Origin: Henricia sp. BOLD:AAB3569
Taxonomy: Eukaryota; Echinodermata; Asteroidea; Spinulosida; Echinasteridae
DNA: 64,000 nucleotides
Direction: 5' to 3'
Assembly (NCBI GenBank): GCA_037783545.1
Contig: JBBELK010000213.1
Span: 124,001 to 188,000, forward strand
The translations under genes and the position numbers were made by a program. Shown here piece by piece: positions 22,901 to 36,704 of the stretch (positions within the stretch are counted from its first letter, which is position 1; every line of letters starts with the position of its first letter). Below the pieces are notes generated by a model that ran no database searches, had not been told where the DNA came from, and worked only from the letters and a program-made list of their open reading frames with translations.

Positions 22901-25900
22901 CCGGGAAATGGCCGAGAAATTTCAGAGTTTAGGGAAAACTGGACTCGGGCTTCCTGCCTGCCTGCTCTGCAGACCGTGGCTGTCCGTGTACTCCTGATCA
23001 CTCGTGCGCATGCTCAGTCTTGTTTGGGACTGGAATTTGGTCAAAGTGTGGTCCAAACGTGGGCAAATTTTGAAGTCAAGAAATTTTCCGACGAACTTCA
23101 AATTTTGCATGCTCCAAACAGTCTATATTCCGCACTTGTCCTGAAAAAATTACAGATTTTCGCCGTGAAATGGCCAAGAAATTTCAGAGTTTAGGGAAAA
23201 CTGGGCTCTGGCTTCCTGCCTGCTCTGCAGACCGTGGCTGTCCGTGTACTCCTGATCACTCGTGCGCATGCTCAGTCTTGTTTGGGACTGGAATTTGGTC
23301 AAAGTGTGGTCCAAACGTCGGCAAATTTTGAAGTCAAGAAATTTTCCGACGAACTTCAAATTTTGCATGCTCCAAACAGTCTATATTCCGCACTTGTCCT
23401 GAAAAAAAGTACAGGTTTTCGCCGGGAAATGGCCGAGAAATTTTAGAGTTTAGGGAAAACTGGACTCGGGCTTCCTGCCTGCTCTGCAGACCGTGGCTGT
23501 CCGTGTACTCCTGATCACTCGTGCGCATGCTCAGTCTTGTTTGGGACTGGAATTTGGTCAAAGTGTGGTCCAAACGTCGGCAAATTTTGAAGTCAAGAAA
23601 TTTTCCGACGAACTTCAAATTTTGCATGCTCCAAACAGTCTATATTCCGCACTTGTCCTGAAAAAAATACAGATTTTCGCCGGGAAATGGCCAAGAAATT
23701 TCAGAGTTTAGGGAAAACTGGCCTCGGGCTTCCTGCCTGCTCTGCAGACCGTGGCTGTCCGTGTACTCATGATCACTCGTGCGCATGCTCAGTCTTGTTT
23801 GGGACTGGAATTTGGTCAAAGTGTGGTCCAAACGTCGGCAAATTTTGAAGTCAAGAAATTTTCCGACGAACTTCAAATTTTGCATGCTCCAAACAGTCTA
23901 TATTCCGCACTTGTCCTGAAAAATTGACAGACTTTCGCCAGGAAATGGCCGAAAAATTTCAGAGTTTAGGGAAAACTGGGCTCGGGCTTCCTACTGCTCT
24001 GCAGGCCGTGGCTGTCCGTGTACTCCTGACTCGTGCGCATCCTCAGTCTTGTTTGGGACGGGAATCTGGTCAAAGTGTGGTCCAAACGTCGGCAAATTTG
24101 GAAGTCAATAAATTTTCAGACGCACTTCAAATTTTGCATGCTCCAAACAGTCTATATTCCGCACTTGTCCTGAAAAATTGACAGACTTTCGCCCGGAAAT
24201 GGACGATAAATTTCAGAGTTTAGGGAAAACTGGGCTCGGGCTTCCTGCCTGCTCTGCAGACCGTGGCTGTCCGTGTACTCCTGATCACTCGTGCGCATGC
24301 TCAGTCTTGTTTGGGACGGGAATTTGGTCAAAGTGTGGTCCAAACGTCGGCAAATTTGAAGTCAATAAATTTTCCGACGAACTTCAAATTTTGCATGCTC
24401 CAAACAGTCTATATTCCGCACTTGTCCTGAAAAAATTACAGATTTTCGCCGGGAAATGGCCAAGAAATTTCAGAGTTTAGGGAAAACTGGGCTCGGGCTT
24501 CCTGCCTGCTCTGCAGACCGTGGCTGTCCATGTACTCCTGATCACTCGTGCGCATGCTCAGTCTTGTTTGGGATTGGAATTTGGTCAAAGTGTGGTCCAA
24601 ACGTCGGCAAATTTTGAAGTCAAGAAATTTTCCGACGAACTTCAAATTTTGCATGCTCCAAACAGTCTATATTCCGCACTTGTCCTGAACAAAATTAAAG
24701 ATTTTCGTGGGGAAATGGCCGAGAAATTTCAGAGTTTAGGGAAAACTGGGCGCGGGCTTCCTGCCTGCTCTGCAGACCGTGGCTGTCCGTGTACTCCTGA
24801 TCACTCGTGCGCATGCTCAGTCTTGTTTTGGACTGGAATTTGGTCAAAGTGTGGTCCAAACGTCGGCAAATTTGGAAGTCAATACATTTTCCGACGAACT
24901 TCAAATTTTGCATGCTCCAAACAGTCTATATTCCGCACTTGTCCTGAAAAAAAGTACAGGTTTTCGCCGGGAAATGGCCGAGAAATTTTAGAGTTTAGGG
25001 AAAACTGGACTCGGGCTTCCTGCCTGCTCTGCAGACCGTGGCTGTCCGTGTACTCCTGATCACTCGTGCGCATGCTCAGTCTTGTTTGGGACTGGAATTT
25101 GGTCAAAGTGTGGTCCAAACGTCGGCAAATTTTGAAGTCAAGAAATTTTCCGACGAACTTCAAATTTTGCATGCTCCAAACAGTCTATATTCCGCACTTG
25201 TCCTGAAAAAAATACAGATTTTCGCCGGGAAATGGCCAAGAAATTTCAGAGTTTAGGGAAAACTGGCCTCGGGCTTCCTGCCTGCTCTGCAGACCGTGGC
25301 TGTCCGTGTACTCATGATCACTCGTGCGCATGCTCAGTCTTGTTTGGGACTGGAATTTGGTCAAAGTGTGGTCCAAACGTCGGCAAATTTTGAAGTCAAG
25401 AAATTTTCCGACGAACTTCAAATTTTGCATGCTCCAAACAGTCTATATTCCGCACTTGTCCTGAAAAATTGACAGACTTTCGCCAGGAAATGGCCGAAAA
25501 ATTTCAGAGTTTAGGGAAAACTGGGCTCGGGCTTCCTACTGCTCTGCAGGCCGTGGCTGTCCGTGTACTCCTGACTCGTGCGCATCCTCAGTCTTGTTTG
25601 GGACGGGAATCTGGTCAAAGTGTGGTCCAAACGTCGGCAAATTTGGAAGTCAATAAATTTTCAGACGCACTTCAAATTTTGCATGCTCCAAACAGTCTAT
25701 ATTCCGCACTTGTCCTGAAAAATTGACAGACTTTCGCCCGGAAATGGACGATAAATTTCAGAGTTTAGGGAAAACTGGGCTCGGGCTTCCTGCCTGCTCT
25801 GCAGACCGTGGCTGTCCGTGTACTCCTGATCACTCGTGCGCATGCTCAGTCTTGTTTGGGACGGGAATTTGGTCAAAGTGTGGTCCAAACGTCGGCAAAT

Positions 25901-28900
25901 TTGAAGTCAATAAATTTTCCGACGAACTTCAAATTTTGCATGCTCCAAACAGTCTATATTCCGCACTTGTCCTGAACAAAATTACAGATTTTCGCCGGGA
26001 AATGGCCGAGAAATTTCAGAGTTTAGGGAAAACTGGGCTCGGGCTTCCTGCCTGCTCTGCAGTCCGTGGCTGTCCGTGTACTCCTGATCACTCGTGCGCA
26101 TGCTCAGTCTTGTTTGGGACTGGAATTTGGTCAAAGTGTGGTCCAAACGTCGGCAAATTTGGAAGTCAATACATTTTCCGACGAACTTCAAATTTTGCAT
26201 GCTCCAAACAGTCTATATTCCGCACTTGTCCTGAAAAAATTACAGATTTTCCCCGGGAAATGGCCAAGAAATTTCAGAGTTTAGGGAAAACTGGGCTCGG
26301 GCTTCCTGCCTGCTCTGCAGACCGTGGCTGTCCGTGTACTCCTGATCACTCGTGCGCATGCTCAGTCTTGTTTGGGATTGGAATTTGGTCAAAGTGTGGT
26401 CCAAACGTCGGCAAATTTTGAAGTCAAGAAATTTTCCGACGAACTTCAAATTGTGCATGCTCCAAACAGTCTATATTCCGCACTTGTCCTGAACAAAATT
26501 AAAGATTTTCGTGGGGAAATGGCCGAGAAATTTCAGAGTTTAGGGAAAACTGGGCGCGGGCTTCCTGCCTGCTCTGCAGACCGTGGCTGTCCGTGTACTC
26601 CTGATCACTCGTGCGCATGCTCAGTCTTGTTTGGGACTGGAATTTGGTCAAAGTGTGGTCCAAACGTCGGCAAATTTGGAAGTCAATACATTTTCCGACG
26701 AACTTCAAATTTTGCATGCTCCAAACAGTCTATATTCCGCACTTGTCCTGAAAAAAAGTACAGATTTTCGCCGGGAAATGGCCGAGAAATTTTAGAGTTT
26801 AGGGAAAACTGGACTCGGGCTTCCTGCCTGCTCTGCAGACCGTGGCTGTCCGTGTACTCCTGATCACTCGTGCGCATGCTCAGTCTTGTTTGGGACTGGA
26901 ATTTGGTCAAAGTGTGGTCCAAACGTCGGCAAATTTTGAAGTCAAGAAATTTTCCGACGAACTTCAAATTTTGCATGCTCCAAACAGTCTATATTCCGCA
27001 CTTGTCCTGAAAAAATTACAGATTTTCGCCGGGAAATGGCCAAGAAATTTCAGAGTTTAGGGAAAACTGGCCTCGGGCTTCCTGCCTGCTCTGCAGACAG
27101 TGGCTGTCCGTGTACTCATGATCACTCGTGCGCATGCTCAGTCTTGTTTGGGACTGGAATTTGGTCAAAGTGTGGTCCAAACGTCGGCAAATTTTGAAGT
27201 CAAGAAATTTTCCGACGAACTTCAAATTTTGCATGCTCCAAACAGTCTATATTCCGCACTTGTCCTGAAAAATTGACAGACTTTCGCCAGGAAATGGCCG
27301 AAAAATTTCAGAGTTTAGGGAAAACTGGGCTCGGGCTTTCTGCCTGCTCTGCAGACCGTGGCTGTCCGTGTACTCCTGATCACTCGTGCGCATGCTCAGT
27401 TTTGTTTGGGACGGGAATTTGGTCAAAGTGTGGTCCAAACGTCGGCAAATTTGGAAGTCAAGAAATTTTCCGACGAACTTCAAATTTTGCATGCTCCAAA
27501 CAGTCTATATTCCGCACTTGTCCTGAAAATTTGACAGACTTTCGCCGGGAAATGGCCGAGAAATTTCAGAGTTTAGGGAAAACTGGGCTCGGGCTTCCTA
27601 CTGCTCTGCAGGCCGTGGCTGTCCGTGTACTCATGACTCGTGCGCATCCTCAGTCTTGTTTGGGACGGGAATCTGGTCAAAGTGTGGTCCAAACGTCGGC
27701 AAATTTGGAAGTCAATAAATTTTCAGAAGCACTTCAAATTTTGCATGCTCCAAACAGTCTATATTCCGCACTTGTCCTGAAAAATTGACAGACTTTCGCC
27801 CGGAAATGGCCGATAAATTTCAGAGTTTAGGGAAAACTGGGCTCGGGCTTCCTGCCTGCTCTGCAGACCGTGGCTGTCCGTGTACTCCTGATCACTCGTG
27901 CGCATGCTCAGTCTTGTTTGGGACGGGAATTTGGTCAAAGTGTGGTCCAAACGTCGGCAAATTTGAAGTCAATAAATTTTCCGACGAACTTCAAATTTTG
28001 CATGCTCCAAACAGTCTATATTCCGCACTTGTCCTGAACAAAATTACAGATTTTCGCCGGGAAATGGCCGAGAAATTTCAGAGTTTAGGGAAAACTGGGC
28101 TCGGGCTTCCTGCCTGCTCTGCAGTCCGTGGCTGTCCGTGTACTCCTGATCACTCGTGCGCATGCTCAGTCTTGTTTGGGACTGTAATTTGGTCAAAGTG
28201 TGGTCCAAACGTCGGCAAATTTGGAAGTCAATACATTTTCCAACGAACTTCAAATTTTGCATGCTCCAAACAGTCTATATTCCGCACTTGTCCTGAAAAA
28301 AAGTACAGATTTTCGCCGGGAAATGGCCGAGAAATTTCAGAGTTTAGGGAAAACTGGACTCGGGCTTCCTGCCTGCTCTGCAGACCGTGGCTGTCCGTGT
28401 ACTCCTGACCAATCGTGCGCATGCTCAGTCTTGTTTGGGACTGGAATTTGGTCAAAGTGTGGTCCAAACGTCGGCAAATTTTGAAGTCAAGAAATTTTCC
28501 GACGAACTTCAAATTTTGCATGCTCCAAACAGTCTATATTCCGCACTTGTCCTGAAAAAATTACAGATTTTCGCCGGGAAATGGCCAAGAAATTTCAGAG
28601 TTTAGGGAAAACTGGGCTCGGGCTTCCTGCCTGCTCTGCAGACCGTGGCTGTCCGTGTACTCCTGATCACTCGTGCGCATGCTCAGTTTTGTTTGGGACG
28701 GGAATTTGGTCAAGGTGTGGTCCAAACGTCGGCAAAATTTGAAGTCAAGAAATTTTCCGACGAACTTCAAATTGTGCATGCTCCAAACAGTCTATATTCC
28801 GCACTTGTCCTGAACAAAATTACAGATTTTCGCCGGGAAATGGCCGAGAAATTTCAGAGTTTAGGGAAAACTGGACTCGGGCTTCCTGCCTGCCTGCTCT

Positions 28901-29272
28901 GCAGACCGTGGCTGTCCGTGTACTCCTGATCACTCGTGCGCATGCTCAGTCTTGTTTGGGACTGGAATTTGGTCAAAGTGTGGTCCAAACGTGGGCAAAT
29001 TTTGAAGTCAAGAAATTTTCCGACGAACTTCAAATTTTGCATGCTCCAAACAGTCTATATTCCGCACTTGTCCTGAAAAAATTACAGATTTTCGCCGTGA
29101 AATGGCCAAGAAATTTCAGAGTTTAGGGAAAACTGGGCTCTGGCTTCCTGCCTGCTCTGCAGACCGTGGCTGTCCGTGTACTCCTGATCACTCGTGCGCA
29201 TGCTCAGTCTTGTTTGGGACTGGAATTTGGTCAAAGTGTGGTCCAAACGTCGGCAAATTTTGAAGTCAAGAA
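17409..29272. repeat. Tandem duplication of a 5,932-bp, 23-monomer block
   Basis: Copy 1 is about 17,409-23,340 and copy 2 about 23,341-29,272. All rare variants I compared are shared at exactly 5,932 bp, for example GGACTGTAATTTGG (22,25x and 28,18x), ACGTGGGCAAATT (23,058 and 28,990), CCTGACCAATCG and TTTTCCCCGGG. I found no difference between the copies. The 1,545-bp duplication lies inside each copy in full or in part, so the 5,932-bp event is the younger one. Confidence 0.85.
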
Positions 29273-32200
29273 ATTTTCCGACGAACTTCAAATTTTGCAT
29301 GCTCCAAACAGTCTATATTCCGCACTTGTCCTGAAAAATTGACAGACTTTCGCCCGGAAATGGCCGAAAAATTTCAGAGTTTAGGGAAAACTGGGCTCGG
29401 GCTTCCTGCCTGCTCTGCAGACCGTGGCTGTCCGTGTACTCCTGATCACTCGTGCGCATGCTCAGTCTTGTTGGGGACGGGAATTTGGTCAAAGTGTGGT
29501 CCAAACGTCGGCAAATTTGGAAGTCAAGAAATTTTCCGACGAACTTCAAATTTTGCATGCTCCAAACAGTCTATATTCCGCACTTGTCCTGAAAATTTGA
29601 CAGACTTTCGCCGGGAAATGGCCGAGAAATTTCAGAGTTTAGGGAAAACTGGGCTCGGGCTTCCTACTGCTCTGCAGGCCGTGGCTGTCCGTGTACTCCT
29701 GACTCGTGCGCATCCTCAGTCTTGTTTGGGACGGGAATCTGGTCAAAGTGTGGTCCAAACGTCGGCAAATTTGGAAGTCAATAAATTTTCAGACGCACTT
29801 CAAATTTTGCATGCTCCAAACAGTCTATATTCCGCACTTGTCCTGAAAAATTGACAGACTTTCGCCCGGAAATGGCCGATAAATTTCAGAGTTTAGGGAA
29901 AACTGGGCTCGGGCTTCCTGCCTGCTCTGCAGACCGTGGCTGTCCGTGTACTCCTGATCACTCGTGCGCATGCTCAGTCTTGTTTGGGACCGGAATTTGG
30001 TCAAAGTGTGGTCCAAACGTCGGCAAATTTTGAAGTCAAGAAATTTTCCGACGAACTTCAAATTTTGCATGCTCCAAACAGTCTATATTCCGCACTTGTC
30101 CTGAAAAATTGACAGATTTTCGTGGGGAAATGGCCGAGAAATTTCAGAGTTTAGGGAAAACTGGGCGCGGGCTTCCTGCCTGCTCTGCAGACCGTGGCTG
30201 TCCGTGTACTCCTGATCACTCGTGCGCATGCTCAGTCTTGTTTGGGACCGGAATTTGGTCAAAGTGTGGTCCAAACGTCGGCAAATTTTGAAGTCAAGAA
30301 ATTTTCCGACGAACTTCAAATTTTGCATGCTCCAAACAGTCTATATTCCGCACTTGTCCTGAAAAATTGACAGACTTTCGCCCGGAAATGGCCGAAAAAT
30401 TTCAGAGTTTAGGGAAAACTGGGCTCGGGCTTCCTGCCTGCTCTGCAGACCGTGGCTGTCCGTGTACTCCTGATCACTCGTGCGCATGCTCAGTCTTGTT
30501 GGGGACGGGAATTTGGTCAAAGTGTGGTCCAAACGTCGGCAAATTTGGAAGTCAATAAATTTTCCGACGAACTTCAAATTTTGCATGCTCCAAACAGTCT
30601 ATATTCCGCACTTGTCCTGAAAATTTGACAGACTTTCGCCGGGAAATGGCCGAGAAATTTCAGAGTTTAGGGAAAACTGGGCTCGGGCTTCCTACTGCTC
30701 TGCAGGCCGTGGCTGTCCGTGTACCCTGACTCGTGCGCATCCTCAGTCTTGTTTGGGACGGGAATCTGGTCAAAGTGTGGTCCAAACGTCGGCAAATTTG
30801 GAAGTCAATAAATTTTCAGACGCACTTCAAATTTTGCATGCTCCAAACAGTCTATATTCCGCACTTGTCCTGAAAAATTGACAGACTTTCGCCCGGAAAT
30901 GGCCGATAAATTTCAGAGTTTAGGGAAAACTGGGCTCGGGCTTCCTGCCTGCTCTGCAGACCGTGGCTGTCCGTGTACTCCTGATCACTCGTGCGCATGC
31001 TCAGTCTTGTTTGGGACGGGAATTTGGTCAAAGTGTGGTCCAAACGTCGGCAAATTTGAAGTCAATAAATTTTCCGACGAACTTCAAATTTTGCATGCTC
31101 CAAACAGTCTATATTCCGCACTTGTCCTGAACAAAATTACAGATTTTCGCCGGGAAATGGCCGAGAAATTTCAGAGTTTAGGGAAAACTGGGCTCGGGCT
31201 TCCTGCCTGCTCTGCAAACCGTGGCTGTCCGTGTACTCCTGATCACTCGTGCGCATGCTCAGTCTTGTTTGGCACTGGAATTTGGTCAAAGTGTGGTCCA
31301 AACGTCAGCAAATTTGGAAGTCAATACATTTTCCGACGAACTTCAAATTGTGCATGCTCCAAACAGTCTATATTCCGCACTTGTCCTGAAAAAAATTATA
31401 GATTTTCGCCGGGAAATGGCCGAGAAATTTCAGAGTTTAGGGAAAACTGGGCTCGGGCTTCCTGCCTGCTCTGCAGACCGTGGCTGTCCGTGTACTCCTG
31501 ATCACTCGTGCGCATGCTCAGTCTTGTTTGGGACTGGAATTTGGTCAAAGTGTGGTCCAAACGTCGGCAAATTTTGAAGTCAAGAAATTTTCCGACGAAC
31601 TTCAAATTTTGCATGCTCCAAACAGTCTATATTCCGCACTTGTCCTGAAAAATTGACAGACTTTCGCCCGGAAATGGCCGAAAAATTTCAGAGTTTAGGG
31701 AAAACTGGGCTCGGGCTTCCTGCCTGCTCTGCAGACCGTGGCTGTCCGTGTACTCCTGATCACTCGTGCGCATGCTCAGTTTTGTTTGGGACGGGAATTT
31801 GGTCAAAGTGTGGTCCAAACGTCGGCAAAATTTGAAGTCAATAAATTTTCCGACGAACTTCAAATTTTGCATGCTCCAAACAGTCTATATTCCGCACTTG
31901 TCCTGAACAAAATTACAGATTTTCGCCGGGAAATGGCCGATAAATTTCAGAGTTTAGGGAAAACTGGGCTCGGGCTTCCTGCCTGCTCTGCAGACCGTGG
32001 CTGTCCGTGTACTCCTGATCACTCGTGCGCATGCTCAGTCTTGTTTGGGACTGGAATTTGGTCAAAGTGTGGTCCAAACGTCGGCAAATTTGGAAGTCAA
32101 TACATTTTCCGACGAACTTCAAATTTTGCATGCTCCAAACAGTCTATATTCCGCACTTGTCCTGAAAAAATTACAGATTTTCGCCGGGAAATGGCCAAGA

Positions 32201-34685
32201 AATTTCAGAGTTTAGGGAAAACTGGGCTCGGGCTTCCTGCCTGCTCTGCAGACCGTGGCTGTCCGTGTACTCCTGATCACTCGTGCGCATGCTCAGTCTT
32301 GTTTGGGATTGGAATTTGGTCAAAGTGTGGTCCAAACGTCGGCAAATTTTGAAGTCAAGAAATTTTCCGACGAACTTCAAATTTTGCATGCTCCAAACAG
32401 TCTATATTCCGCACTTGTCCTGAACAAAATTAAAGATTTTCGTGGGGAAATGGCCGAGAAATTTCAGAGTTTAGGGAAAACTGGGCGCGGGCTTCCTGCC
32501 TGCTCTGCAAACCGTGGCTGTCCGTGTACTCCTGATCACTCGTGCGCATGCTCAGTCTTGTTTGGGACCGGAATTTGGTCAAAGTGTGGTCCAAACGTCG
32601 GCAAATTTGGAAGTCAATACATTTTCCGACGAACTTCAAATTTTGCATGCTCCAAACAGTCTATATTCCGCACTTGTCCTGAAAAAAAGTACAGATTTTC
32701 GCCGGGAAATGGCCGAGAAATTTTAGAGTTTAGGGAAAACTGGACTCGGGCTTCCTGCCTGCTCTGCAGACCGTGGCTGTCCGTGTACTCCTGATCACTC
32801 GTGCGCATGCTCAGTCTTGTTTGGGACTGGAATTTGGTCAAAGTGTGGTCCAAACGTCGGCAAATTTTGAAGTCAAGAAATTTTCCGACGAACTTCAAAT
32901 TTTGCATGCTCCAAACAGTCTATATTCCGCACTTGTCCTGAAAAAAATTACAGATTTTCGCCGGGAAATGGCCAAGAAATTTCAGAGTTTAGGGAAAACT
33001 GGCCTCGGGCTTCCTGCCTGCTCTGCAGACCGTGGCTGTCCGTGTACTCATGATCACTCGTGCGCATGCTCAGTCTTGTTTGGGACTGGAATTTGGTCAA
33101 AGTGTGGTCCAAACGTCGGCAAATTTTGAAGTCAAGAAATTTTCCGACGAACTTCAAATTTTGCATGCTCCAAACAGTCTATATTCCGCACTTGTCCTGA
33201 AAAATTGACAGACTTTCGCCAGGAAATGGCCGAAAAATTTCAGAGTTTAGGGAAAACTGGGCTCGGGCTTTCTGCCTGCTCTGCAGACCGTGGCTGTCCG
33301 TGTACTCCTGATCACTCGTGCGCATGCTCAGTTTTGTTTGGGACGGGAATTTGGTCAAAGTGTGGTCCAAACGTCGGCAAATTTGGAAGTCAAGAGATTT
33401 TCCGACGAACTTCAAATTTTGCATGCTCCAAACAGTCTATATTCCGCACTTGTCCTGAAAATTTGACAGACTTTCGCCGGGAAATGGCCGAGAAATTTCA
33501 GAGTTTAGGGAAAACTGGGCTCGGGCTTCCTACTGCTCTGCAGGCCGTGGCTGTCCGTGTACTCCTGACTCGTGCGCATCCTCAGTCTTGTTTGGGACGG
33601 GAATCTGGTCAAAGTGTGGTCCAAACGTCGGCAAATTTGGAAGTCAATAAATTTTCAGACGCACTTCAAATTTTGCATGCTCCAAACAGTCTATATTCCG
33701 CACTTGTCCTGAAAAATTGACAGACTTTCGCCCGGAAATGGCCGATAAATTTCAGAGTTTAGGGAAAACTGGGCTCGGGCTTCCTGCCTGCTCTGCAGAC
33801 CGTGGCTGTCCGTGTACTCCTGATCACTCGTGCGCATGCTCAGTCTTGTTTGGGACGGGAATTTGGTCAAAGTGTGGTCCAAACGTCGGCAAATTTGAAG
33901 TCAATACATTTTCCGACGAACTTCAAATTTTGCATGCTCCAAACAGTCTATATTCCACACTTGTCCTGAACAAAATTATAGATTTTCGCCGGGAAATGGC
34001 CGAGAAATTTCAGAGTTTAGGGAAAACTGGGCTCGGGCTTCCTGCCTGCTCTGCAGTCCGTGGCTGTCCGTGTACTCCTGATCACTCGTGCGCATGCTCA
34101 GTCTTGTTTGGGACTGGAATTTGGTCAAAGTGTGGTCCAAACGTCGGCAAATTTGGAAGTCAATACATTTTCCGACGAACTTCAAATTTTGCATGCTCCA
34201 AACAGTCTATATTCCGCACTTGTCCTGAAAAAAAGTACATATTTTCGCCGGGAAATGGCCGAGAAATTTCAGAGTTTAGGGAAAACTGGACTCGGGCTTC
34301 CTGCCTGCTCTGCAGACCGTGGCTGTCCGTGTACTCCTGATCACTCGTGCGCATGCTCAGTCTTGTTTGGGACTGGAATTTGGTCAAAGTGTGGTCCAAA
34401 CGTCGGCAAATTTTGAAGTCAAGAAATTTTCCGACGAACTTCAAATTTTGCATGCTCCAAACAGTCTATATTCCGCACTTGTCCTGAAAAAAATACAGAT
34501 TTTCGCCGGGAAATGGCCAAGAAATTTCAGAGTTTAGGGAAAACTGGGCTCGGGCTTCCTGCCTGCTCTGCAGACCGTGGCTGTCCGTGTACTCCTGATC
34601 ACTCGTGCGCATGCTCAGTCTTGTTTGGGACTGGAATTTGGTCAAAGTGTGGTCCAAACGTCGGCAAATTTTGAAGTCAATAAAT

Positions 34686-35795
34686 TTTCCGACGAAATTC
34701 AAATTTTGCATGCTCCAAACAGTCTATATTCCGCACTTGTCCTGAAAAATTGACAGACTTTCGCCCGGAAATGGCCGAGAAATTTCAGAGTTTAGGGAAA
34801 ACTGGACTCGGGCTTCCTGCCTGCCTGCTCTGCAGACCGTGGCTGTCCGTGTACTCCTGATCACTCGTGCGCATGCTCAGTCTTGTTTGGGACTGGAATT
34901 TGGTCAAAGTGTGGTCCAAACGTCGGCAAATTTTGAAGTCAAGAAATTTTCCGACGAACTTCAAATTTTGCATGCTCCAAACAGTCTATATTCCGCACTT
35001 GTCCTGACAAAATTACAGATTTTCGCCGGGAAATGGCCAAGAAATTTCAGAGTTTAGGGAAAACTGGGCTCGGGCTTCCTGCCTGCTCTGCAGACCGTGG
35101 CTGTCCGTGTACTCCTGATCACTCGTGCGCATGCTCAGTCTTGTTTGGGACTGGAATTTGGTCAAAGTGTGGTCCAAACGTCGGCAAATTTTGAAGTCAA
35201 GAAATTTTCCGACGAACTTCAAATTTTGCATGCTCCAAACAGTCTATATTCCGCACTTGTCCTGAAAAATTGACAGACTTTCGCCCGGAAATGGCCGAAA
35301 AATTTCAGAGTTTAGGGAAAACTGGGCTCGGGCTTCCTGCCTGCTCTGCAGACCGTGGCTGTCCGTGTACTCATGATCACTCGTGCGCATGCTCAGTCTT
35401 GTTTGGGACTGGAATTTGGTCAAAGTGTGGTCCAAACTTCGGCAAATTTGGAAGTCAATACATTTTCCGACGAACTTCAAATTTTGCATGCTCCAAACAG
35501 TCTATATTCCGCACTTGTCCTGAACAAAAGTACAGATTTTCGCCGGGAAATGGCCGAGAAATTTTTGAGTTTAGGGAAAACTGGACTCGGGCTTCCTGCC
35601 TGCTCTGCAGACCGTGGCTGTCCGTGTACTCCTGATCACTCGTGCGCATGCTCAGTCTTGTTTGGGACTGGAATTTGGTCAAAGTGTGGTCCAAACGTCG
35701 GCAAATTTTGAAGTCAAGAAATTTTCCGACGAACTTCAAATTTTGCATGCTCCAAACAGTCTATATTCCGCACTTGTCCTGAACAAAATTAAAGA
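34686..35795. repeat. Block repeated at 39,852-40,961 (offset 5,166 bp)
   Basis: About 1.1 kb shares rare variants at a 5,166-bp offset: GACGAAATTC, CTGACAAAATTACAG, CAAACTTCGGC and AATTTTTGAGTTTAGGG. The match ends where the left copy has AAAGATTTTCGTGG and the right copy AAATATTTTCGTGG. Confidence 0.75.
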
Positions 35796-36704
35796 TTTTC
35801 GTGGGGAAATGGCCGAGAAATTTCAGAGTTTAGGGAAAACTGGGCGCGGGCTTCCTGCCTGCTCTGCAGACCGTGGCTGTCCGTGTACTCCTGATCACTC
35901 GTGCGCATGCTCAGTCTTGTTTGGGACCGGAATTTGGTCAAAGTGTGGTCCAAACGTCGGCAAATTTGGAAGTCAATACATTTTCCGACGAACTTCAAAT
36001 TTTGCATGCTCCAAACAGTCTATATTCCGCACTTGTCCTGAAAAAAAGTACAGATTTTCGCCGGGAAATGGCCGAGAAATTTTAGAGTTTAGGGAAAACT
36101 GGACTCGGGCTTCCTGCCTGCTCTGCAGACCGTGGCTGTCCGTGTACTCCTGATCACTCGTGCGCATGCTCAGTCTTGTTTGGGACTGGAATTTGGTCAA
36201 AGTGTGGTCCAAACGTCGGCAAATTTTGAAGTCAAGAAATTTTCCGACGAACTTCAAATTTTGCATGCTCCAAACAGTCTATATTCCGCACTTGTCCTGA
36301 AAAAATTACAGATTTTCGCCGGGAAATGGCCAAGAAATTTCAGAGTTTAGGGAAAACTGGCCTCGGGCTTCCTGCCTGCTCTGCAGACCGTGGCTGTCCG
36401 TGTACTCATGATCACTCGTGCGCATGCTCAGTCTTGTTTGGGACTGGAATTTGGTCAAAGTGTGGTCCAAACGTCGGCAAATTTTGAAGTCAAGAAATTT
36501 TCCGACGAACTTCAAATTTTGCATGCTCCAAACAGTCTATATTCCGCACTTGTCCTGAAAAATTGACAGACTTTCGCCAGGAAATGGCCGAAAAATTTCA
36601 GAGTTTAGGGAAAACTGGGCTCGGGCTTTCTGCCTGCTCTGCAGACCGTGGCTGTCCGTGTACTCCTGATCACTCGTGCGCATGCTCAGTTTTGTTTGGG
36701 ACGG

